From assembly GCA_002359975.1 (NCBI GenBank), contig DENG01000100.1, forward strand, positions 19,039 to 31,389: a DNA stretch of 12,351 nt. Direction: 5' to 3'. The stretch is from Polynucleobacter sp. UBA2650. Lineage in GTDB: Bacteria; Pseudomonadota; Gammaproteobacteria; Burkholderiales; Burkholderiaceae. Each line of letters begins with the position of its first letter. Position 1 is the stretch's first letter. A program made the position numbers and the translations under genes. Below, piece after piece: positions 7,181 through 12,351 of the stretch. The notes below the pieces were generated by a model that saw nothing but the letters and a program-made list of their open reading frames with translations, had not been told where the DNA came from and searched no databases.

Positions 7181-7203
7181 TAATTATTTCCAGCTATCTT
7201 TTA
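7171..7203. terminator. Bidirectional terminator spanning the stop codons of two convergent genes
   Basis: TAAAAGATAG (7171-7180) and CTATCTTTTA (7194-7203) form a perfect 10-bp inverted repeat around a 13-nt loop. Both arms contain coding sequence: the left arm ends with the TAG of the SDR gene, and the right arm lies in the last glnS codons, whose stop falls in the loop. The stem is A/U-rich, but each transcript ends it in a UCUUUUA tract, so weak bidirectional termination is plausible. The stop-to-stop gap is only 3 bp. Confidence 0.5.
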
Positions 7204-8965
7204 GCCCAACGCTGCGATTAAAAACAAGCTGACCAGGTCGGCTATCTATTCGATCAGCAACAAAATAGCCATGCCGCTCAAACTGAAACTGTTCATCTGC
7301 TTTGCACGTGCTCATGCAGGGCTCTAGATAAGCTTGAATAACATCCTTTGATTGAGGATTGATAAAGTCTAAAAAGTTTTTATCGCCACTATCAGGGTGC
7401 GCATCTGTAAACAGATGATCGTAGAGACGAACTTCTGCTGGCACCGCTTCATCTGTGCGTATCCAATGAATGTTGCCCTTTACCTTATAGTTATTAGAAT
7501 CCGGCGTGCCACTTTTGCTATCGGGGAAGTAATTGGCATAAACCTCGACGACTTGATTATTAGTGTCTAGTTTCATGCCGATACACTCAATAACAAAGCC
7601 GTGTCTTAGGCGAACTCGCCCACCTGCAATACCATCTTTGGGTGGGAATAAACGAAAGAATCCCTTTGCAGGATTAGTCTGGAAGTCATCAGCCTCAATC
7701 CAAAGCTCTCGACCAAAATGAAACTCCCGTTTACCTAATTCTGGATGGTGCGGATGGCGAGGAGCAGAGCACAATTCTTTCTGATCCTCAGGATAGTTCT
7801 GGATGATTAGTTTGAGCGGCTTGAGTACCGCAGTTGCGCGAGGCGCACGTACATCCAAATCATCCCGCAGGGCTTGTTCCAGGACGCTCATATCAATCCA
7901 GCTATCGGCTTTAGAGACGCCAATGCGTTCACAAAATAAGCGAATACTCTCTGGGGTATAGCCACGACGCCGAATCCCAACAATGGTTGGCATGCGAGGA
8001 TCATCCCAACCATCCACCCGTTTTTCTTCAACAAGCTGCAATAGCTTGCGCTTACTGGTAATCGTGTAGGTCAGATTAAGACGGGCAAATTCGTATTGAC
8101 GGGGAAGCGGACCCTTAAATACCCCAGCTTCTTTCAAGGCGTTTAAGACCCAATCATAGAGAGGGCGATTGTTTTCAAACTCTAGAGTGCAGATAGAGTG
8201 CGAGACGTTCTCAAGAGCATCGGAGATGCAGTGGGTGAAATCATACAAAGGATAAATACACCATTGATCCCCAGTGCGATGATGATGGGCATGGCGAATA
8301 CGGTAGATCACAGGATCACGCATCACAATATTCGGATGCGTCATATCGATTTTGAGACGCAATACATGACTGCCATCCACAAACTCTCCAGCACGCATTT
8401 TTTGGAAGAGGGCTAGATTTTCTGAGGGCGGGCGATCTCGATACGGGCTATTTTTACCAGGGGTAGCAAAGTTTCCACGATTCATATGAATCTCATCCGC
8501 ACTTTGACTATCAACATATGCCTTACCATGCTCAATCAATATCTCTGCAAACTTATATAAGTTCTCAAAATAATCACTGGCGTAATACAAATGCTCTTGA
8601 CCCCCATGATTCCAGTCAAAGCCCAGCCAGCGGACAGCATCCAAAATGCTATCAACATACTCAACATCCTCTTTGGTGGGATTCGTATCGTCAAGACGCA
8701 TATGGCACCGTCCACCTGAAGCAAGGGTGTTGTAATCCCTTGCCAAACCGTAGTTCAGACAAATGCTTTTGGCATGGCCAATGTGTAAATAACCATTGGG
8801 CTCAGGAGGGAAGCGCGTGATGACAGCAGGCAAAGGCTTACCGGCCTGATCCACTCGGCTGAGATATGTTCCCTTAGCTAAATCATGGTCAATGATCTGG
8901 CGTAGAAAATTAGATGGCTCAGAAGGCTGATTGGATCCGGTCGATTTGGCATTATCAGAAGACAT
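7184..8965 (-). CDS. glnS: Glutaminyl-tRNA synthetase
   Basis: This is a class I aminoacyl-tRNA synthetase that attaches glutamine to tRNA-Gln in the cytoplasm. It has 593 residues, about 40 more than E. coli GlnRS. The difference includes a longer N-terminus (about 20 polar residues before FLRQIIDHDLAKGTY). PPEPNGYLHIGHAKSI (53-68) holds the HIGH motif (61-64). RLDDTNPTKED is at 90-100. The second class I motif appears as TSKRKLLQL (303-311), followed by GWDDPRMPTIVGIRRRGYTPESIR (319-342), a strong GlnRS signature. The C-terminal anticodon-binding beta-barrels include KVKGNIHWI, VRLYDHLF and FNRSVGLKDSWK at the end. ATG 8965 has no SD; TACAAT ends 6 nt upstream. Its presence suggests direct Gln-tRNA charging for tRNA-Gln. 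Confidence 0.96.
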   Translation of the reverse strand: MSSDNAKSTGSNQPSEPSNFLRQIIDHDLAKGTYLSRVDQAGKPLPAVITRFPPEPNGYLHIGHAKSICLNYGLARDYNTLASGGRCHMRLDDTNPTKEDVEYVDSILDAVRWLGFDWNHGGQEHLYYASDYFENLYKFAEILIEHGKAYVDSQSADEIHMNRGNFATPGKNSPYRDRPPSENLALFQKMRAGEFVDGSHVLRLKIDMTHPNIVMRDPVIYRIRHAHHHRTGDQWCIYPLYDFTHCISDALENVSHSICTLEFENNRPLYDWVLNALKEAGVFKGPLPRQYEFARLNLTYTITSKRKLLQLVEEKRVDGWDDPRMPTIVGIRRRGYTPESIRLFCERIGVSKADSWIDMSVLEQALRDDLDVRAPRATAVLKPLKLIIQNYPEDQKELCSAPRHPHHPELGKREFHFGRELWIEADDFQTNPAKGFFRLFPPKDGIAGGRVRLRHGFVIECIGMKLDTNNQVVEVYANYFPDSKSGTPDSNNYKVKGNIHWIRTDEAVPAEVRLYDHLFTDAHPDSGDKNFLDFINPQSKDVIQAYLEPCMSTCKADEQFQFERHGYFVADRIDSRPGQLVFNRSVGLKDSWK

Positions 8966-8977
8966 CTTGCTATTGTA
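8966..8977 (-). promoter_or_regulatory. Candidate -10 element placing the glnS transcript start at its ATG
   Basis: TACAAT (8977-8972, minus strand) matches the -10 consensus at five of six bases and is followed by six bases and then ATG 8965. The -35 at 17 bp is weak (AGGTCA). The strong terminator at 9034-9062 blocks read-through from tctA, so a glnS promoter must lie in this short interval. No SD is visible before the ATG. Confidence 0.42.
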
Positions 8978-9033
8978 GATAAGACTGGCTGTAATGACCT
9001 AAGTGCTACCCAAACCGAAGCCTTGCCTTAAAC

Positions 9034-9062
9034 AATAATGCCCGCTAGTAGCGGGCATTATT
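9034..9062 (-). terminator. Strong rho-independent-type terminator after tctA
   Basis: On the plus strand the arms AATAATGCCCGCT (9034-9046) and AGCGGGCATTATT (9050-9062) are perfect 13-bp reverse complements around a 3-nt loop. On the minus strand the stem runs into TTATTGTTT. It lies 21 bp downstream of the tctA stop and upstream of glnS. Because of the A/T-rich outer arms it can act in either direction. It has the same architecture as the hairpin after livK. Confidence 0.82.
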
Positions 9063-9083
9063 CAAAGCGGTAGATATTGACAA

Positions 9084-10589
9084 TTACAGCTCTTCAGTAA
9101 ATACCTCTTGTCGACTTTTCTTGATGGCTGGTAGAGCCACAATCACCACTAAAAAGGCTGCTGCTAGCAGCAGACCCAAAGACAGTGGGCGTGTAAGGAA
9201 GGTTGTGAAATCGCCCCTGGATAAGAGTAGAGCGCGACGGAAGTTTTCTTCCATCATTGGACCCAATACAAATCCTAACAAGAGGGGTGCCGGCTCGCAA
9301 CCAAACTTGAAGAACATATAACCAATTACACCAAACCCAGCAGTGATAAAGACATCGAAGATGGAGTTGTTAACGGTATAGACGCCAATACAACAGAACA
9401 CCAAAATTGCTGGATAAAGTAAGCGATACGGAATCTTTAGTAACTTCACCCAAATACCAATTAAAGGCAAATTCAAGAGGATGAGCATGATGTTGCCAAT
9501 CCACATTGAGGCAATCAGGCCCCAGAACAACGCAGGATTGCTGGTCATTACTTGCGGACCTGGCTGAATGTTATGAATGGTCATTGCACCCACCATCAAA
9601 GCCATCACTGCATTTGGCGGAATGCCGAGGGTCAGCAATGGAATAAATGAGGTTTGAGCTGCTGCATTATTAGCGCTTTCTGGACCGGCAACACCCTCAA
9701 TTGCCCCCTTGCCGAACTCCTCCGAGTGCTTGGAGGATTTTTTCTCAACCGTGTAGGCGCCAAACGCTGCCAGGGCCGCGCCACCGCCAGGCAAAATTCC
9801 AAGGATCGATCCAATGGTAGTACCTCGCAAAATAGAGGGGATCATTCGTTTCACATCTACCCAAGTTGGAATAAGCGTAGTTACTTTATTGAGGAAGGAC
9901 TCTCCAGTTCCCTTTTTCTCAAGGTTGAGCATGATCTCAGCAAAGCCAAATACACCCATGGCCACTGACACGAAACCAATTCCGTCGGTTAGCTGAGGTA
10001 TGTCAAAGGAGTACCTAGCAACACCCGAGTTCACATCGGTACCAACAAGACCAAGTAGCAGGCCAAGCAAAATCATTCCAATCGCTTTGATGAGGGAGCC
10101 TGATGCCAGTACAACCGCACCAATCAGACCCAATACCATCAAGGAAAAATATTCTGCAGGACCAAACTTAAATGCAACCTCTGCGAGAGGAGCTGCAAAG
10201 CCAGCCAAGATCAATGTGGCAACGCAACCCGCAAAGAATGACCCCATACCAGCGGTAAAGAGGGCAACGCCACCACGTCCCCGTTTAGCCATCTGATAAC
10301 CATCAATTGCAGTTACAACCGATGAGGTCTCTCCAGGAATATTAAGTAAGATTGCGGTAGTTGAGCCTCCGTATTGGGAGCCATAGTAAATACCTGCCAA
10401 CATAATCAGAGCAGCGATCGGAGGCAGTGCGTAGGTTGCCGGCAAAAGCATGGCAATTGTTGCAATGGGACCAAGACCAGGTAGGACACCGATTAATGTG
10501 CCTAATACGCAACCGATAAAACAGTACATCAGGTTTTGTAGGGTGAAAGCGGTTTCAAAACCCAGAGAAAGATTATTTAGTAATTCCAT
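9084..10589 (-). CDS. tctA: Tripartite tricarboxylate transporter, large membrane subunit TctA
   Basis: This is the large integral membrane subunit of a TTT-family secondary importer, which takes up carboxylates such as citrate with the help of a periplasmic TctC/Bug protein. It has 501 residues, the standard size. Conserved blocks are [21 protein letters not shown] (30-50), [15 protein letters not shown] (73-87) and a second repeat-like [20 protein letters not shown] (260-279). These are followed by [29 protein letters not shown] (298-326) and [25 protein letters not shown] (430-454). The paired LPG motifs reflect the duplicated fold of the family. ATG 10589 is 20 nt after the tctB stop and has only a weak GGA-type SD, so it is probably co-translated with tctB. 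The substrate cannot be assigned from this subunit. Confidence 0.94.
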   Translation of the reverse strand: MELLNNLSLGFETAFTLQNLMYCFIGCVLGTLIGVLPGLGPIATIAMLLPATYALPPIAALIMLAGIYYGSQYGGSTTAILLNIPGETSSVVTAIDGYQMAKRGRGGVALFTAGMGSFFAGCVATLILAGFAAPLAEVAFKFGPAEYFSLMVLGLIGAVVLASGSLIKAIGMILLGLLLGLVGTDVNSGVARYSFDIPQLTDGIGFVSVAMGVFGFAEIMLNLEKKGTGESFLNKVTTLIPTWVDVKRMIPSILRGTTIGSILGILPGGGAALAAFGAYTVEKKSSKHSEEFGKGAIEGVAGPESANNAAAQTSFIPLLTLGIPPNAVMALMVGAMTIHNIQPGPQVMTSNPALFWGLIASMWIGNIMLILLNLPLIGIWVKLLKIPYRLLYPAILVFCCIGVYTVNNSIFDVFITAGFGVIGYMFFKFGCEPAPLLLGFVLGPMMEENFRRALLLSRGDFTTFLTRPLSLGLLLAAAFLVVIVALPAIKKSRQEVFTEEL

Positions 10590-10609
10590 TTGATGATCCG
10601 TTCTGCGGG

Positions 10610-11068
10610 TTAATTGAGAAACGTTGGAAATAATGGAAATTGCAGATTCAAGCCCTGAACAAATGCAAGGTAGGTGAAGGTCACTAAAAATAGGGCATTC
10701 AAGGCAGTCCCCTTCCAGCTGAACTCATGACTTGCGCTTGCCGATATGAAGACCAAGATGATGACCGATAATAAAAACCCAAGGGTTGGCAATAGAATGC
10801 CGTACAAGGCAACTGATCCAGAAATCCAGATCATAATCCGCCAATCCCACTTTCCAATCGACTCCTCAGTATTTTTAGAGGACATGGATTTAATAAGAAT
10901 GTAAAAACCCAAGGCAGTGAGAATGGCGCCAAGCCAAAAAGGAAAGTAGCCAGGCCCCATTTTTGCAGCCGTACCCATTTTGTAGTTCAGAGCATTGAGA
11001 GCAAAGAAAAGGCCAAAGGCCATGTACATGATCCCGGCACCGAAATCTTTCTTATTGCGGATGTTCAA
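10610..11068 (-). CDS. tctB: Tripartite tricarboxylate transporter, small membrane subunit TctB
   Basis: This is the small, poorly conserved four-helix partner of TctA. It has 152 residues with hydrophobic stretches at about 10-28, 42-60, 77-113 (probably two helices) and 121-140. The segment MGTAAKMGPGYFPFWLGAILTALG (31-54) is the best family marker. The start is TTG 11068: an excellent SD, AAGGAG (11081-11076), lies 7 nt upstream, and the next in-frame Met is at residue 14, inside the first helix. It is the first gene of a two-gene tctB-tctA operon. A tctC-type binding protein would normally sit beside it but none is in the window; upstream is the divergent alaS. Confidence 0.9.
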   Translation of the reverse strand: MNIRNKKDFGAGIMYMAFGLFFALNALNYKMGTAAKMGPGYFPFWLGAILTALGFYILIKSMSSKNTEESIGKWDWRIMIWISGSVALYGILLPTLGFLLSVIILVFISASASHEFSWKGTALNALFLVTFTYLAFVQGLNLQFPLFPTFLN

Positions 11069-11075
11069 AATCTAG

Positions 11076-11081
11076 CTCCTT
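11076..11081 (-). promoter_or_regulatory. Shine-Dalgarno supporting the tctB TTG start
   Basis: AAGGAG on the minus strand lies 7 nt before TTG 11068. This near-consensus site at ideal spacing makes the non-ATG start credible. Confidence 0.7.
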
Positions 11082-11101
11082 ATTTTTGCCAATTAGGCAC
11101 G

Positions 11102-11129
11102 ACTATATGTAGTAACTGTTTTTAGTCGA
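11102..11129 (-). promoter_or_regulatory. Candidate sigma-70 promoter for tctBA
   Basis: On the minus strand TCGACT (11129-11124) as -35 and TATAGT (11107-11102) as -10 are 16 bp apart, matching the consensus at four and five positions. Predicted initiation near 11095 leaves a leader of roughly 27 nt that contains the SD. This is a normal leadered arrangement, unlike that of the divergent alaS. Confidence 0.5.
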
Positions 11130-11170
11130 TTTGTGATTGTAAGGGAATGATCCGAGGCAAGCTTAAGGGT

Positions 11171-11199
11171 TTGCCCTAATTCTGTGCCAATGCGATAAT
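11171..11199 (+). promoter_or_regulatory. Extended -10 promoter for alaS with +1 at or beside the start codon
   Basis: TTGCCC (11171-11176) as -35 is separated by exactly 17 bp from GATAAT (11194-11199). The -10 is preceded by TG one base away (11191-11192), forming an extended -10. Seven bases separate the -10 from ATG 11207, so initiation is expected at about 11206-11207, leaving essentially no 5' leader. No SD precedes the ATG. Confidence 0.6.
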
Positions 11200-11206
11200 T
11201 ATTGGG

Positions 11207-12351
11207 ATGAAAGTCTCTGATATACGCCAAGCCTACCTCGATTATTTCGCCTCCAAGGGTCACCAAATCGTGGCATCCAGCCCCGTTGTTCCCGGGGATG
11301 ACCCCACCCTTTTGTTTACCAATGCCGGCATGAACCAATTCAAGGATGTCTTTCTTGGCTTTGACAAGCGCCCTTATCAGCGAGCCACGAGCTCCCAAAA
11401 ATGCATCCGCGCCGGCGGTAAGCACAATGATCTAGACAATGTTGGTTATACCGCTAGGCACCATACCTTTTTTGAGATGCTGGGCAATTTTTCGTTCGGA
11501 GATTATTTCAAGCAAGATGCGATTCAATATGCTTGGGAGTTATTAACCGAAGTTTTTAAACTCCCTAAAGATAAATTGTGGGTAACGGTCTACGCCGAGG
11601 ATGATGAAGCGTACGACATTTGGTTCAAGCAAATCGGAGTTCCCAAAGAACGAATTGTGCGAATTGGGGATAACAAAGGCTCGCGTTATGCATCGGATAA
11701 CTTTTGGATGATGGGCGATACAGGCCCCTGTGGTCCTTGTACCGAAATTTTCTATGACCATGGCCCCGAGATCCCTGGAGGACCTCCCGGAAGCCCTGAT
11801 GAGGATGGAGATCGTTTCATCGAGGTTTGGAATAACGTCTTCATGCAATTTAATCGTGATGAAGCGGGTGAAATGCATCTTTTACCAAAACCCAGCGTAG
11901 ATACGGGTATGGGTCTTGAGCGGATTGCTGCGGTCTTGCAGAATGTTCACTCTAATTATGAGATTGATCTCTTTATTCATCTCTTGCAAGCAGCCAAGCA
12001 GGCAGTCGATGATGCGGGGGCAAAAAATTGTGACCCTGATAGCCCTTCGCTCAAAGTGATTGCTGATCATATTCGGGCTTGCAGTTTTGTTGTAGTTGAC
12101 GGTGTGATTCCCGGAAATGCGGGTAGGGGTTATGTGCTTCGCCGTATTGCACGACGCGCGATACGCCACGGTTATAAATTAGGCGCTCGTCAACCTTTCT
12201 TCCATAAGCTTGTACCCGCATTAGTCGCCGAAATGGGTGATGCTTACCCTGAATTGCGTCAAGCACAAACTAAGGTGATGGATGTTCTCAAACAAGAGGA
12301 AGAGCGCTTCTTCCAAACAATCTCTAATGGGATGGAGATCTTAGAAGGCGC
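11207..12351 (+). CDS. alaS: Alanyl-tRNA synthetase, N-terminal part (truncated by window end)
   Basis: This is the catalytic half of a class II synthetase that charges tRNA-Ala. 381 codons are visible of an expected total of about 870, and the frame is open to the window edge. The N-terminus, [20 protein letters not shown], is diagnostic. It is followed by [21 protein letters not shown] (31-51), [39 protein letters not shown] (64-102), [43 protein letters not shown] and [36 protein letters not shown]. No frameshift is seen. The editing and C-terminal domains lie outside the window. ATG 11207 gives the family N-terminus exactly; upstream is a promoter rather than an SD. Divergent from tctBA with 138 bp between starts. 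Confidence 0.97.
   Translation, partial: MKVSDIRQAYLDYFASKGHQIVASSPVVPGDDPTLLFTNAGMNQFKDVFLGFDKRPYQRATSSQKCIRAGGKHNDLDNVGYTARHHTFFEMLGNFSFGDYFKQDAIQYAWELLTEVFKLPKDKLWVTVYAEDDEAYDIWFKQIGVPKERIVRIGDNKGSRYASDNFWMMGDTGPCGPCTEIFYDHGPEIPGGPPGSPDEDGDRFIEVWNNVFMQFNRDEAGEMHLLPKPSVDTGMGLERIAAVLQNVHSNYEIDLFIHLLQAAKQAVDDAGAKNCDPDSPSLKVIADHIRACSFVVVDGVIPGNAGRGYVLRRIARRAIRHGYKLGARQPFFHKLVPALVAEMGDAYPELRQAQTKVMDVLKQEEERFFQTISNGMEILEG

Noticed and set aside
9654..10296. Several plus-strand open frames inside tctA
   Set aside because: They oppose the well-conserved TctA frame, and their composition (Pro, Ser, Arg and Lys rich) is what antisense of a hydrophobic protein gives.
11093..12266. Minus-strand open frames across the right end
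   Set aside because: They are antisense to the alaS reading frame, which carries many AlaRS motifs in an unbroken stretch to the window edge.
1..12351. Mobile element, phage, CRISPR array, toxin-antitoxin or defence system
   Set aside because: Every sizeable stretch is covered by recognisable housekeeping or transport genes. No transposase, integrase, repeat array or att-like duplication was seen.

Overview
The window looks like an ordinary, tightly packed chromosomal segment of a betaproteobacterium. It has moderate GC and short intergenic gaps, and the proteins read like Burkholderiaceae families; Polynucleobacter or a close relative is my best guess. This rests on protein resemblance judged by eye, not on a database search. 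I see no phage, insertion sequence, CRISPR array, tRNA or rRNA, and no clear sign of horizontal transfer.

Layout. Bases 1-3894 (+) hold a branched-chain amino acid ABC transport operon: the 3' end of a livK-type binding protein, a strong intercistronic hairpin, then livH, livM, livG and livF with overlapping stop and start codons. Facing it on the minus strand are an acetylornithine aminotransferase (argD-type, 3915-5114) and, upstream of that, a 2Fe-2S/FAD/NAD(P)H electron-transfer reductase (5171-6217). A divergent plus-strand gene (6245-7180) encodes an atypical short-chain dehydrogenase/epimerase-like protein. It converges on glnS (7184-8965, minus), and a 10-bp inverted repeat spans both stop codons. 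Upstream of glnS lie a strong terminator and tctA-tctB (9084-11068, minus), the membrane part of a tripartite tricarboxylate transporter. The right edge is the first 381 codons of alaS (11207 onward, plus), divergent from tctBA.

How the genes work together. Two uptake systems (Liv ABC and TctAB) flank housekeeping functions: arginine biosynthesis and glutaminyl- and alanyl-tRNA synthesis. The Liv operon is the only complete multi-gene machine apart from its truncated binding protein. The Tct pair lacks a binding protein (tctC) in this window. The reductase has no recognisable oxygenase or dehydratase partner nearby.

The most interesting signal is in the start regions. alaS, glnS and argD all begin with ATG, have no convincing Shine-Dalgarno sequence, and carry a -10-like hexamer exactly 6-7 nt upstream of the ATG. 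That spacing would start the mRNA at or next to the start codon, giving leaderless transcripts. By contrast, the GTG/TTG genes with a usable purine-rich SD (livM, tctB, the reductase) show the opposite arrangement. I found no wholly new multi-gene system.
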